Positions 15,233 through 24,395 are shown, numbered from the stretch's first letter. The stretch is DNA of 44,205 nt from Pseudomonas psychrophila HA-4 (GCF_000282975.1 NZ_ALJC01000119.1:1-44205), one strand, 5' to 3'. Numbers and translations: made by a program. Notes: generated from the letters alone by a model not told the origin.

Positions 15233-17170
15233 ATGCGGTTGTTTCTGTGTGAAAAACCTTCCCAAGCCAAAGACATTGCCGCCGTGCTCGGTGCCAGCCG
15301 ACGCGGTGATGGCTGCTGGGTGGGGCCTAATGCCACGGTCACGTGGTGCATCGGCCACCTGCTCGAAACCGCCCCGCCAGACGCCTACGACGAACGCTAC
15401 AAGCGTTGGGTGCTGGCCGACCTGCCGATCGTCCCGGATAAATGGAAGATGCGGGTCAAACCCAAAACCGCCAGCCAGTTCAAAGCCGTCAAACGCCTGC
15501 TCGGTGAAGCCAGCGAATTGGTCATTGCCACCGACGCCGACCGCGAAGGTGAAATGATCGCCCGCGAACTGGTCGAACACTGCCGTTACCGTGGCCCAAT
15601 CCAGCGCTTGTGGCTGTCAGCCCTGGACGACGCGTCAATTCGCAAGGCCCTAGGCGCCCTAAAGCCTGGCGCCGAAACCTTCAACCTCTACCATTCCGCC
15701 CTAGGACGCTCGCGGGCCGACTGGCTGATTGGCATGAACATGAGTCGCCTGTTTACCTTGCTCGGGCGCCAATCAGGCTATCAAGGCGTGTTGCCCGTAG
15801 GCCGCGTGCAAACGCCGACCCTGCGTCTCGTGGTCGACCGCGATCGCAGCATCAGCGACTTTGTGCCCGTGGCGTATTGGGCGATTGACGTGCAGCTCAA
15901 CCACGACAACCAGCTGTTCACCGCCCAATGGCGGGCCAACCCCGACACCTGCGACGATCAGGACCGCTGCCTCAATCAGGCCCATGCACAGCAGGCCGCA
16001 ACGGCGATCAACAACGCCCGCCATGCCAGGGTCAGCACGTTGCGCACCGAGCGCATGCGCGAAGTCGCGCCATTGCCATTCGACCTCGGCACCCTGCAAG
16101 AAGTGTGTTCAAAAAAGCTCGGCCTCGGCGCCCAAGAAACCCTCGACGTCGCCCAAGCCTTGTATGAAACCTACAAGGTCGTGACCTACCCGCGCAGCGA
16201 TTGCGGTTACCTGCCCCAAAGCCAGCACGCCGAAGCAGCCTCAATTCTGGCGGCCTTGCGCCAGGCCGACCCCAGCCTTGCGCCGCTGGCCGAACACCTC
16301 GACCCACAACGCCGCTCACGGGCATGGAACGACGCCAAAGTCAGCGCTCACCACGGCATCATCCCTACCGCCGCCGCTAAAAACCTCGAACGCCTGAGCG
16401 GTAAACACCGCGCTGTTTACACGTTGATTCGTGCACGTTACCTGGCGCAGTTCCTGCCCAACCACGAATACGACCGCACCCAAGCCGATTTCGATTGCGC
16501 TGGCCAGCACTTGCGCGCCGTCGGCAAACAAATCGTCGAGCCGGGCTGGAAACGCGCCCTGCCCGAAGCCTTGGCCCCGGCCAAAGGCCGCGAGGCCCCA
16601 GCGCCACAACCCTTACCGATACTGCGTGAAGGGCTCGACTGCGCGATTGCCAACGTGCACCTCAAAGACCTGTGGACCCAACCGCCCAAGCCCTTCACCG
16701 AAGGCGACCTGATCAAAGCGATGAAAAACGTCGCCAAATTGGTGCAAGACCCGCTGCTCAAACAAAAGCTCAAAGACACCACCGGTATCGGCACCGAAGC
16801 CACTCGCGCCGGCATCATTCAAGGCTTGCTCGACCGCGGCTACCTGATCAAAAACGGCAAGGCACTGGCGGCCACAGCGCCAGCTTTTAGCCTGATCGAC
16901 GCCGTGCCCCGCGCCATCGCCGACCCCGGCACCACCGCCATTTGGGAGCAAGCGCTGGATATGGTGCAAAGTGGCGAAATGACCCTCGACATCTTCGTCG
17001 CCAAACAAGCCGCCTGGATGAGCAAACACATCGAACGCTGCAGCGGTCTGCGCCTGACCATCAGCGGCCCGGCCAGCCCGGCGGGTGTGGCTCCGGCGTG
17101 GAAGAAAAAACGCAAAAGCCCAGCGGGCAAGCCCAAGGCCAAGCGCGTGACCAAAGCTAAAAGTGCCTGA
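15233..17170 (+). CDS. topB: DNA topoisomerase III
   Basis: A 645-residue type IA topoisomerase that decatenates and relaxes single-stranded crossings. The Toprim domain starts at the N-terminus (FLCEKPSQAKDIAAVLG, Glu7) and carries the acidic triad D101-A-D103-REGE. The catalytic Tyr is Tyr319 in VVTYPRSD. Further landmarks are RLFTLLGRQSGYQGVLPVGRVQTPTL and TGIGTEATRAGII. The C-terminus is a Lys/Arg-rich tail (KKKRKSPAGKPKAK) that should bind DNA. The E. coli protein is 653 residues. The ATG at 15233 gives the standard MRLFLCEKPS start; an upstream in-frame start (15194) would add 13 unmatched residues. A single gene between sbp and a convergent phzF-like gene. Confidence 0.95.
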   Translation: MRLFLCEKPSQAKDIAAVLGASRRGDGCWVGPNATVTWCIGHLLETAPPDAYDERYKRWVLADLPIVPDKWKMRVKPKTASQFKAVKRLLGEASELVIATDADREGEMIARELVEHCRYRGPIQRLWLSALDDASIRKALGALKPGAETFNLYHSALGRSRADWLIGMNMSRLFTLLGRQSGYQGVLPVGRVQTPTLRLVVDRDRSISDFVPVAYWAIDVQLNHDNQLFTAQWRANPDTCDDQDRCLNQAHAQQAATAINNARHARVSTLRTERMREVAPLPFDLGTLQEVCSKKLGLGAQETLDVAQALYETYKVVTYPRSDCGYLPQSQHAEAASILAALRQADPSLAPLAEHLDPQRRSRAWNDAKVSAHHGIIPTAAAKNLERLSGKHRAVYTLIRARYLAQFLPNHEYDRTQADFDCAGQHLRAVGKQIVEPGWKRALPEALAPAKGREAPAPQPLPILREGLDCAIANVHLKDLWTQPPKPFTEGDLIKAMKNVAKLVQDPLLKQKLKDTTGIGTEATRAGIIQGLLDRGYLIKNGKALAATAPAFSLIDAVPRAIADPGTTAIWEQALDMVQSGEMTLDIFVAKQAAWMSKHIERCSGLRLTISGPASPAGVAPAWKKKRKSPAGKPKAKRVTKAKSA

Positions 17171-17185
17171 GTGAGCCGGCGTCAA

Positions 17186-18028
17186 TCAAAGGCTCAATGC
17201 CCCGGAAATGCAGGTCACGGCTGCGCCACCGACCCAAATATCCTGGCCAATCTGCTCAATGAACACCCGCCCGGCTCGGCCCATGGCGGTGCCTTGACTG
17301 ACGACATAACGCGCCGGGGCTAGCCCGTCTGCGATCAACCACTGCGCCAACCCCGCATTCAAACTACCAGTGACTGGGTCTTCAGACATGCCGTCGCCCG
17401 CCACAAACGCGCGCACTTCAAACTGTGCCTCATCACCATTACGCGCAGGCGTCCAGGGTGCAACGACGCCCAAGGCCAAGCCCTGGAGCTGGGAGAAATC
17501 GGGGTTTAACGCCAGTACCTGCTCACGATCACGCAGCAGCACTGCTACCCAACCCGGGCCATTGTCGACCCAGCGCGCTTGCAGCACATCGTGCCGTTCA
17601 ATGCGTAAACCCGCACACACACGCTGCAACAACGCGTCCTCAACAGCCCCGGAGCGCAGCAGCGGTGGAGCAGCAAAGGCCAGTTGCTCGCCGTTACGAC
17701 GAAGGGTTATCAGGCCTACGCCGCACTCTTGAATGATCGCTTCACCTCGTGGTTTGCCCCCGGCTTCCAGCCAGGCATGGCAACTGCCCAGCGTCGGGTG
17801 CCCCGCAAACGGCAGCTCTGTGAGCGTGGTGAAAATTCGCAGACGGTAATCCGCCTTGGGGTTCTGGGGTTTGAGTACAAAGGTGGTTTCACTGAGGTTG
17901 GTCCAACGGGCAAAGTCAGCCATTTGCTCATCGGTCAAACTGTCAGCCTCCAGCACCACAGCCACCGGATTGCCTTTAAGGGCAACCGTGCTAAAAACAT
18001 CGACCTGCTTGAATTCAAATTGGCTCAT
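17186..18028 (-). CDS. PhzF-family epimerase/isomerase
   Basis: A 280-residue protein of the PhzF fold (two similar halves related to diaminopimelate epimerase). The conserved Glu47 lies in NLSETTFVL. The first half contains RIFTTLTELPFAGHPTLG. The second half contains the family motif AGDGMSEDPVTGSLNAGLAQWL. The ATG at 18028 follows AGGAG. There are no phenazine genes nearby, so this is one of the many PhzF-like proteins of unknown substrate rather than a phenazine enzyme. It is convergent with topB (stops 15 nt apart). Confidence 0.88.
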   Translation of the reverse strand: MSQFEFKQVDVFSTVALKGNPVAVVLEADSLTDEQMADFARWTNLSETTFVLKPQNPKADYRLRIFTTLTELPFAGHPTLGSCHAWLEAGGKPRGEAIIQECGVGLITLRRNGEQLAFAAPPLLRSGAVEDALLQRVCAGLRIERHDVLQARWVDNGPGWVAVLLRDREQVLALNPDFSQLQGLALGVVAPWTPARNGDEAQFEVRAFVAGDGMSEDPVTGSLNAGLAQWLIADGLAPARYVVSQGTAMGRAGRVFIEQIGQDIWVGGAAVTCISGALSL

Positions 18029-18067
18029 GCCGGGCTCCTGATGGCGGTCAATTAGGACCGAGATATT

Positions 18068-18142
18068 CCCTTGTAGAAGCGAGCTTGTCTCGCGATCTTT
18101 TGATCATTTAAAAGATCGCGAACAAGCGCCCTCCTACAAGGG
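18068..18142. repeat. Long inverted repeat upstream of the phzF-like gene
   Basis: Outer arms CCCTTGTAG (18068-18076) and CTACAAGGG (18134-18142) are exact. The inner arms TCGCGATCTTTT (18090-18101) and AAAAGATCGCGA (18110-18121) are also exact. The inner part is the same core as in the stem-loop at 3972-4005. It lies between the phzF-like and lipoprotein genes and can act as terminator for the latter. Confidence 0.7.
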
Positions 18143-18169
18143 ACGGTGCATCAGGGTCGCCTCTCGGCG

Positions 18170-18565
18170 CTACTTGAACTGCCGACTCAAACCCGGCGGC
18201 ACACCGCTGATGTCGGTGTCTTCCCACGGCCCGTTCGGACTGACTGCTCGGCTCCAGCCGTTGTCCCAGCGGTAGTAGGTGCGCTGGCGATAAAAGATGT
18301 TGCTCTGGTCATCAAGTACGTAGACGCCCATGCGCGCATCCCAATGGCTCGGGCCACCCGGTGGCGGCGCAAAGGTGGCTGAGGTGCGCGGCAACGGTTT
18401 TGGCGGCTGCGGGATGGGCATGTCTGGCAGCGGTTTGTCAGAAGGCTGAGGCGCCGGGATTGGGCTGGGTGTTGAGGGCGCGGAGGGTTCGTAAGGCTGA
18501 TGAACCGTGCAAGCACTCAGGCCGACGGCCAGACTAAGCAGGGTGATTCGAGCAAGTGCGGCCAT
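18170..18565 (-). CDS. Small proline-rich lipoprotein, unknown function
   Basis: A 131-residue protein with an N-terminal signal and lipobox LSAC (Cys19), then a Pro-rich low-complexity stretch (about residues 25-70, PSTPSPIPAPQP and similar). A short C-terminal domain follows with many aromatic residues (YVLDDQSNIFYRQRTYYRWDNGWSRAVSPNGPWED). The Tyr/Trp-rich end resembles short YXWD-type domains seen in other Pseudomonas lipoproteins, but I do not recognise a named family. It is predicted to be anchored in a membrane facing the periplasm. The ribosome site before the ATG is weak. It stands alone, with repeats on both sides. Confidence 0.7.
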   Translation of the reverse strand: MAALARITLLSLAVGLSACTVHQPYEPSAPSTPSPIPAPQPSDKPLPDMPIPQPPKPLPRTSATFAPPPGGPSHWDARMGVYVLDDQSNIFYRQRTYYRWDNGWSRAVSPNGPWEDTDISGVPPGLSRQFK

Positions 18566-18632
18566 AACGGGTTCTCATGTAAGTAATGATGAAATCAACG
18601 GCGGCAGTCCAGATCTATGGCACGCTCAAATC

Positions 18633-18676
18633 TCGTAGCAGTTGCTGAGCACCGCGATGCTCAGCAACTGCTACGA
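18633..18676. terminator. Perfect 19-bp hairpin downstream of ccmI
   Basis: TCGTAGCAGTTGCTGAGCA (18633-18651) and its exact reverse complement (18658-18676) flank a 6-nt loop. It lies 37 nt past the ccmI stop and upstream of the lipoprotein gene. It shares the GTAGCAGTTGC core with the element at 43391-43536, so it is a family member as well as a likely terminator of the ccm operon. Confidence 0.7.
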
Positions 18677-18712
18677 AATCGGCTTGCTTTACACCATAGA
18701 GTCTCCCAGCGC

Positions 18713-19915
18713 TTACTTATCCGGGCTGTCGATGGTCAGCTGTTGCAGTGTTTGGGTGCTGTTGGCCAACGGTTTGCTGCGCCCTACCCATTCGCCAGCT
18801 GTCGGTTGGCCAGCACGGGAAATGCGCGCAACCAGTTGGACTTCAGGAAAGTTAGACAGTTTCAATTGCGGCATCATTGCATCGGCATCGCCCAGTTCTA
18901 CGGTGATGGGCAGGTCGGCCACGGTCACGCGCTTGGCCGCCAGCGGCGCCGCTGGTCCAGACGTCGCACGGGCAAAGATGAAGACGCTATCACCCGGCAA
19001 TACGCTGGCTTTGACCGCATCAGCCAAATCGACGCTGACTTTGATCGACGCCTCGGCTTTGGCGACAGGCGCGGCTTCAACCTTGCCCCCGCTGGCCAGC
19101 AACTGCTCACGGGCGCGCTCAATGCCGCCTTCTAAGGCTTCGCGCGACGGATCGCCCACGGGCAATTCCTTCAACAAACGCTCCCAGTAGGTGATTGCCT
19201 CCTGATAGCGCTTGCCCTCAAAAGCCGCGATACCAAGCAAGCCTAGGCTGGTGACTTCTTTCGGGTCGGCCTTCAGGGCTTCATCGGTCAACGCCTGGGT
19301 CTTGTCGCTCCACTTTTTATTGTCGGCAAAGTACTGCGCCTGCGCCCACTGCCCCAACAGTTCTGGCTGACGCCCAGCCAGTGCAACCGCCCGTTCAAAC
19401 ACTTTGGCCGCATCGGTCGAACGGTTTTGGGCCATGTAGGCGCGGCCCAAGAAGTACCAGCTCTCGGCGGACTCTGGTTGCGCAGCGGCGGCACGCTCAA
19501 GGCGCGTAATCATCTCTTCGAGCGATTGCGGCGGGGTCGAGAATTCGTGGGTCAGCTCAACCTTGTCACTGGCACCAAAGTGCAGGTACATGCCCAAACC
19601 AAGGACCGGGACCAGGAGCGCCGCCAAAACCGGCACGGCTTTGCCAAGGCTCGAGGTGCGTGACGGGGCCACACCCTCGGTGTCCGCCAGCAGTTCGCGG
19701 GCGGCTTCGGCGCGCCCTGCTTCCAGTTGCTCAGCGGTCAATACACCGTCTTCGCGCTGCGCCTGCAATTCGGCCACACGCTCTTGGTACAGCGCCACAT
19801 TCAAGGCGGTGCGGTCTTCTTCGCGCTGGGCACGGCGACCGCGCAATACCGGGATGAGTAAGAAACTGAGGGCGATCAGTAGCAGCAAGCCTGCTGCGAG
19901 CCAGAAATCAATCAT
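18713..19915 (-). CDS. ccmI: Cytochrome c maturation protein CcmI (CycH)
   Basis: A 400-residue membrane-anchored apocytochrome chaperone of system I. It has two N-terminal membrane segments (MIDFWLAAGLLLLIALSFLLIPVL, and about residues 90-110). TPR-type helices follow (AESWYFLGRAYMAQNRSTDAAKVFERAVAL...). A C-terminal beta-rich domain (IKVSVDLADAV...FIFARATSGPAAPLAAKRV) holds apocytochrome. The ATG at 19915 overlaps the end of ccmH by 8 nt, so translation is coupled; the longer open frame (20014) would lie within ccmH. It is the last gene of the ccm operon. The full-length two-domain form is present. Confidence 0.92.
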   Translation of the reverse strand: MIDFWLAAGLLLLIALSFLLIPVLRGRRAQREEDRTALNVALYQERVAELQAQREDGVLTAEQLEAGRAEAARELLADTEGVAPSRTSSLGKAVPVLAALLVPVLGLGMYLHFGASDKVELTHEFSTPPQSLEEMITRLERAAAAQPESAESWYFLGRAYMAQNRSTDAAKVFERAVALAGRQPELLGQWAQAQYFADNKKWSDKTQALTDEALKADPKEVTSLGLLGIAAFEGKRYQEAITYWERLLKELPVGDPSREALEGGIERAREQLLASGGKVEAAPVAKAEASIKVSVDLADAVKASVLPGDSVFIFARATSGPAAPLAAKRVTVADLPITVELGDADAMMPQLKLSNFPEVQLVARISRAGQPTAGEWVGRSKPLANSTQTLQQLTIDSPDK

Positions 19916-20384
19916 CTTTGGTTTTATCCAGCAAGGTGTCGAGGCGCTGACGCTCCTCGGCAGAAAGTGTGTCCGAACCTGCGACAGGCTCTGTACGACG
20001 GCGGCGCCCAACAATCACCCCGATCACCACCAAACCGCCCACCAACAAGGCCAGCGGGCCAAACCACAGCACCAGGGTTGTGCTGGTCAAGGCCGGTTTA
20101 TAGCGCACAAAGTCGCCGTAGCGGTCGACCATAAAGTCGATGATCTGCTGGTTGTCCTTGCCCTCGCCCAGCATGCGGAAGATCTCGCGGCGCAGGTCGG
20201 TGGCGATCGGTGCATTGGAATCAGCGATGTCCTGATTCTGGCACTTGGGGCAACGCAGCTCCTGGGTCAATTCACGAAAGCGCGCACGTTCAGCGTCATT
20301 GGCGAATTCATAGGTGTCGATGGCCGCGTGCGCCGCGCCCGTGAGCGTCAACCCGAAAGCAACGGCCGCTAACCAGCGCTTCAT
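19908..20384 (-). CDS. ccmH: Cytochrome c maturation protein CcmH
   Basis: A 158-residue thiol-redox protein that reduces the CXXCH cysteines of apocytochrome c. It has a signal peptide (MKRWLAAVAFGLTLTGAAHA), the redox motif LRCPKCQNQ about residues 44-52, a three-helix domain and one C-terminal membrane anchor (TLVLWFGPLALLVGGLVVIGVIV). This is the short CcmH form, with the TPR part in the separate ccmI gene. The ATG overlaps the ccmG stop (ATGA). Confidence 0.94.
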   Translation of the reverse strand: MKRWLAAVAFGLTLTGAAHAAIDTYEFANDAERARFRELTQELRCPKCQNQDIADSNAPIATDLRREIFRMLGEGKDNQQIIDFMVDRYGDFVRYKPALTSTTLVLWFGPLALLVGGLVVIGVIVGRRRRTEPVAGSDTLSAEERQRLDTLLDKTKDD

Positions 20385-20917
20385 GGCTTAGCCTCGTCAA
20401 CCAGGGCTTGGTATTTACCCGCCAGTTGCTCACGCCACACACGCTCGTCGATCACGCCGACAAACTTGTGACGAATGATGCCCTGGCTGTCGATCAGAAA
20501 GGTTTCGGGGGCGCCGTACACGCCTAGGTTCAGGCCCAGCGAGCCCGCTTCATCGTTGATGTCCAATTGATACGGGTTGTGGAACTCCTGGAGCCACTTT
20601 TTCGCGTCCGCATTAATGTCTTTGTAGTTGACGCCATAAATCACCACACCTTGCGCGGCCAGTTTGGTCAGCACCGGGTGCTCGACTTTGCACGACACAC
20701 ACCACGTGGCCCAGACGTTAACCAGCGCGGGCTTACCCTTGAGGTCGGCTTCGGTCAGGGTTTTATCACCCTCAACCGAGGGCAAGCTGAACGCCGGGAA
20801 TGGCTTGCCGATCATGGTCGACGGCAACTCGGTCGGGTCCAGGTACAGGCCTTTGTAGAGAAACCCCGCCATGCCCAAAAACACCACCAGCGGGACCAGC
20901 ATTAGCCAGCGTCTCAT
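20381..20917 (-). CDS. ccmG: Thiol:disulfide interchange protein CcmG (DsbE)
   Basis: A 178-residue periplasmic thioredoxin-fold protein held by an N-terminal anchor (MLVPLVVFLGMAGFLYKGLYL). The active site is WATWCVSCK, and the cis-Pro loop is VYGAPETFLID. It keeps CcmH and apocytochrome cysteines reduced, using electrons passed across the membrane. The start overlaps the ccmF stop by 4 nt (ATGA) and the stop overlaps ccmH by 4 nt. Confidence 0.95.
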   Translation of the reverse strand: MRRWLMLVPLVVFLGMAGFLYKGLYLDPTELPSTMIGKPFPAFSLPSVEGDKTLTEADLKGKPALVNVWATWCVSCKVEHPVLTKLAAQGVVIYGVNYKDINADAKKWLQEFHNPYQLDINDEAGSLGLNLGVYGAPETFLIDSQGIIRHKFVGVIDERVWREQLAGKYQALVDEAKP

Positions 20918-22902
20918 GCGGCTTCTCCTTTCATGCCCAGCGCGTCGCGCACGCGGGTTTTAACCTTGACCCGATAACGGCGGTCCAGCGCCGCCAGCAA
21001 ACCACCGAATCCAGTGAGCAAACCGCCAAACCAGATCCAACGCACAAATGGCTTAACATGCACACGGACCGCCCAAGCGCCATTTTCCAGTGGTTCACCC
21101 AGTGCCACGTACAAGTCACGGGTGAAACCAGCATCGATCCCGGCTTCAGTCATCATTGAACTTTGCACCGTGTACAACCGTTTTTCCGGGTGCAACACGC
21201 TGACTTCCTTACCGTTGCGGATAACGCGCACGGTGCCTTTGTCTGACGTAAAGTTCGGGCCTTCAAAATGCTTAGCCCCTTCAAAAATGAACTGGTAACC
21301 CGCCAGTTCCATCGACTCGCCCGGCGCCAAACGCAGGTCGCGCTCGGCACTGTTCTGGCTCGACAACACCACGCCCACCGCGCATACCGCGATACCTAGG
21401 TGCGCAATCTGCATGCCCCAATAGCTGCGGGTCAGGCTGCGCATGCCTTTGATCAGGCCTTTGTGACGGGTTTTGTCGCCAATGTCGCGCACCCCGGCCA
21501 GCAACACCCAAGCCGCCAACATAAAGGTGGTCATCACGGCCCAGTTGAAGTCGCCATAGGCCACACCGGCAATCGCCGACAGGGCAGCGCTGCCGAGCAG
21601 CACCGGCGTCAACATGCCCAGCAGCCACTTGATCGGGGTGTCTTTCCAGCGCACCAGCACACCCACTGCCATCACCACCATCAGCAAGCCCATCAGCGGG
21701 ATAAACAGCGCGTTGAAGTACGGCGGGCCAACCGACATTTTGGCGCCGCTGATGGCGTCCAGAATCAGCGGGTACAAGGTGCCGAGCAGAATCATCGACG
21801 CGGCCACGACCAAAATCAGGTTATTGCCCAGCAGCAACGTCTCACGCGACCACAGGTTAAAACCGACATGGCTTTTGACCACCGGCGCCCGCAGCGCAAA
21901 CAGCGTGAGCGAGCCGCCTACCACGAACAGCAGGAAGATCAGGATAAACACACCGCGCTCAGGATCGGACGCGAACGCGTGAACCGACGTCAGCACCCCG
22001 GAGCGCACCAGGAACGTTCCGAGCAGGCTCAACGAGAATGCGGCAATCGCCAGCAACACGGTCCAGCTTTTAAACACCCCGCGTTTCTCCGTCACGGCCA
22101 GCGAGTGAATCAGCGCCGTGCCGACCAACCATGGCATAAAGGACGCGTTTTCCACTGGGTCCCAGAACCACCAGCCCCCCCAGCCAAGTTCGTAATACGC
22201 CCACCACGAGCCCAAGGTGATACCGATGCCCAGAAAGGCCCACGCCACGATAGTCCAAGGGCGCGACCAGCGCGCCCACGCGGCATCTAGCCGACCACCG
22301 AGCAAGGCCGCAATGGCGAAGGCAAAGGCCACCGAGAAGCCGACATAGCCCATGTACAACATCGGCGGGTGAACGATCAGACCGATGTCTTGCAACAGTG
22401 GGTTGAGGTCATTGCCATCCGCAGGCATTTGCGGGAGCAAGCGTGCGAAGGGGTTGGAGGTCAAAATCAGAAACAGTAAGAAGCCGACGCTGATCATGCC
22501 CATGATCGACAGCACCCGCGCCAGCATCACCTGCGGCAACTGGCGCGAGAAGACCGACACGGCGAAGGTCCAGCCGCCCAGAATCATTGCCCACAACAGC
22601 AACGAGCCTTCGTGGGCGCCCCACACGGCGCTGAACTTGTAGTACCACGGCAGCGCGCTGTTGGAGTTGCTGGCAACGTACGCCACCGAGAAGTCATCGG
22701 CCATAAACGCGTAGGTCAGGCAGCCGAAGGCAAACAGCAAAAAGGCGAACTGGCCCCAAGCCGCTGGTTGCGCGAGGCTCATCCACAATTTGTCGCCGCG
22801 CCAGGCGCCGAGCAGCGGCACGATGGCCTGCACGATGGCAAAGCACAGCGCCAGAATCATGGCCAAGTGGCCCAATTCGGGAATAAACAGTCCAGACGTC
22901 AT
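20914..22902 (-). CDS. ccmF: Haem lyase CcmF
   Basis: A 662-residue polytopic membrane protein that attaches haem to apocytochrome c. The WWD haem-handling motif is seen as ELGWGGWWFWDPVENASFMPWL near residue 245. Conserved periplasmic His residues lie in loops such as WGAHEGSLLLW and VHPPMLYMGY. I start it at the ATG at 22902, giving MTSGLFIPELGHLAMI. The GTG one codon upstream is possible but less likely. The ATG shares one base with the ccmE stop (TGATG). It is the largest component of the system. Confidence 0.95.
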   Translation of the reverse strand: MTSGLFIPELGHLAMILALCFAIVQAIVPLLGAWRGDKLWMSLAQPAAWGQFAFLLFAFGCLTYAFMADDFSVAYVASNSNSALPWYYKFSAVWGAHEGSLLLWAMILGGWTFAVSVFSRQLPQVMLARVLSIMGMISVGFLLFLILTSNPFARLLPQMPADGNDLNPLLQDIGLIVHPPMLYMGYVGFSVAFAFAIAALLGGRLDAAWARWSRPWTIVAWAFLGIGITLGSWWAYYELGWGGWWFWDPVENASFMPWLVGTALIHSLAVTEKRGVFKSWTVLLAIAAFSLSLLGTFLVRSGVLTSVHAFASDPERGVFILIFLLFVVGGSLTLFALRAPVVKSHVGFNLWSRETLLLGNNLILVVAASMILLGTLYPLILDAISGAKMSVGPPYFNALFIPLMGLLMVVMAVGVLVRWKDTPIKWLLGMLTPVLLGSAALSAIAGVAYGDFNWAVMTTFMLAAWVLLAGVRDIGDKTRHKGLIKGMRSLTRSYWGMQIAHLGIAVCAVGVVLSSQNSAERDLRLAPGESMELAGYQFIFEGAKHFEGPNFTSDKGTVRVIRNGKEVSVLHPEKRLYTVQSSMMTEAGIDAGFTRDLYVALGEPLENGAWAVRVHVKPFVRWIWFGGLLTGFGGLLAALDRRYRVKVKTRVRDALGMKGEAA

Positions 22903-23375
22903 CACTTAACCTCGTTAGCCGGTGCAGAGTCGACCGGCGCAGGCGCAGACTGGCCACTCTCTTTGAGCGCCTTGGTCACTTCGGGCGGCATGTATTTTTC
23001 GTCATGCTTGGCCAACACTTCATCGGCAACAACCACACCTTGGGCGTTGAGCTTGCCCAACGCGACAATGCCCTGCCCTTCACGGAACAGGTCCGGCAGG
23101 ATGCCGCGGTATTGAATGGTCACAGCCTTGTTGAAGTCAGTGACCACGAACTCAACGTCAAGTGAGTCGCCCGAGCGTTTCAGCGAACCGGCTTCCACCA
23201 TGCCGCCCGCACGAATCCGGGTATCAGTTGGCGCTTCGCCATTAGCGATCTGGGTCGGGGTGTAAAACAGGTTGATGTTCTGCTGCAAGGCGCTGAGGGC
23301 CAGCGCAACAGCCGCGCCAATGCCCACCAAAATCGCCAGGATGATGATCAAACGTTTTTTACGCAGCGGATTCAC
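22902..23375 (-). CDS. ccmE: Haem chaperone CcmE
   Basis: A 157-residue membrane-anchored OB-fold protein that carries haem covalently in the periplasm. N-terminal anchor: RLIIILAILVGIGAAVALALSAL. The haem-binding His-Tyr motif is LAKHDEKYMPPE. The C-terminal tail is Ala/Pro-rich. The start is a GTG at 23375 (reads MNPLRKKRL), with GGGAGA 8 nt upstream inside the ccmD end. The open frame extends further upstream (23474), but that part overlaps ccmD in another frame and is not conserved in kind. Confidence 0.93.
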   Translation of the reverse strand: MNPLRKKRLIIILAILVGIGAAVALALSALQQNINLFYTPTQIANGEAPTDTRIRAGGMVEAGSLKRSGDSLDVEFVVTDFNKAVTIQYRGILPDLFREGQGIVALGKLNAQGVVVADEVLAKHDEKYMPPEVTKALKESGQSAPAPVDSAPANEVK

Positions 23376-23548
23376 TTCGAACTCTCCCGACGCAGACGAC
23401 GCGCCTCTTGTTGCAAATAACGTCGGCGCGCCGTCAGCGGCAGCGCCACGTTTAACGCCAGCACGGCCAGACAAATGCCATAGGCCGACCAGACATACAG
23501 GCCGTGATGGCCCATGGCGACAAAGTCGCTGAAAGAAGCAAAACTCAT
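23372..23548 (-). CDS. ccmD: Cytochrome c maturation protein CcmD
   Basis: A 58-residue membrane protein found by reading the gap between ccmE and ccmC. It begins MSFASFSDFVAMGHHGLYVW. One hydrophobic span follows (SAYGICLAVLALNVALPL) and a basic tail (RRRYLQQEARRLRRESSK). That is the standard CcmD design: a conserved GxHGxYVW block, one membrane helix and a positive cytoplasmic end. CcmD helps release haem-loaded CcmE from CcmC. The ATG overlaps the ccmC stop (ATGA), and the TGA overlaps the GTG start of ccmE. Confidence 0.93.
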   Translation of the reverse strand: MSFASFSDFVAMGHHGLYVWSAYGICLAVLALNVALPLTARRRYLQQEARRLRRESSK

Positions 23549-24300
23549 CGCGAACCCTCCAGCGCTTTTAACACTTCAGCCTTGGCCCAACTGCTGCGCG
23601 CCTCGCGCTTGAGCACATCCAAGCGCATGCGCAGCAACAGCACGGCGCCAAAGAAGCAATAAAAACCGAGCACGGTGAGCAGCAACGGCAGCCACATTTC
23701 CACTGGCATTGCCGGTTTTTCAGTGAGGGTAAAGGTCGCGCCTTGGTGCAGGGTGTTCCACCACTCCACCGAGTATTTGATGATCGGGATATTGATCACG
23801 CCGACAATCGCCAGCACTGCGCAGGCCTTGGCTGCGCTGTCGCGATTGGTAATGGCATTGCCTAGGGCAATCAGGCCGAAGTACAGAAACAGCAGAATCA
23901 GCATTGAGGTCAGGCGTGCATCCCACACCCACCACGACCCCCAGGTCGGCTTACCCCAGATGGCGCCAGTGACCAGCGCAACGGCGGTCATCCAAGCACC
24001 GATGGGCGCGGCGCATTGCAGCGCGACGTCAGCGATTTTCATCTTCCAGACCAGCCCCACCACCCCGCACACCGCCAGCATCACGTAGCAGGACTGCGCC
24101 AACAGGGCCGCCGGAACATGGATGTAGATGATCCGAAAGCTGTTGCCTTGCTGATAGTCCGGCGGCGCAAACGCCAAGCCCCAGACCACCCCGCTGACAA
24201 TCAGCAACACGGCGGCAATACTCAACCAGGGCAGCAAGCGCCCGCTGATGGCATAGAACCATTTGGGCGAGCCGAGTTTGTGAAACCAAGTCCAGTTCAT
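23545..24300 (-). CDS. ccmC: Haem-handling protein CcmC
   Basis: A 251-residue, six-span membrane protein that loads haem onto CcmE. The WWD motif is PTWGSWWVWDARLTS, with conserved His residues on either side (IYIHVPAALLAQ and NTLHQGATF). I use the ATG at 24300 (MNWTWFHKLGS); the GTG one codon earlier is an alternative. A 95-nt gap separates it from ccmB, the only sizeable internal gap in the operon. It contains no obvious promoter. Confidence 0.95.
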   Translation of the reverse strand: MNWTWFHKLGSPKWFYAISGRLLPWLSIAAVLLIVSGVVWGLAFAPPDYQQGNSFRIIYIHVPAALLAQSCYVMLAVCGVVGLVWKMKIADVALQCAAPIGAWMTAVALVTGAIWGKPTWGSWWVWDARLTSMLILLFLYFGLIALGNAITNRDSAAKACAVLAIVGVINIPIIKYSVEWWNTLHQGATFTLTEKPAMPVEMWLPLLLTVLGFYCFFGAVLLLRMRLDVLKREARSSWAKAEVLKALEGSR

Positions 24301-24395
24301 CACGCTGTTTCCATCACGGTGCTTTGACGCGACCTGCGAGGGTCGCTATCAAAGCGCGGGTCTTTACTGACCCTTGTGGGGCCAGACCTCATTAT

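Noticed and set aside
17186..18028. Phenazine biosynthesis gene phzF
   Set aside because: No other phenazine genes are in the window; the fold family is widespread and the substrate unknown.
21400..22290. 296-codon open frame on the + strand
   Set aside because: Antisense of ccmF, extremely rich in Gln/His/Arg, typical of a high-GC shadow frame.
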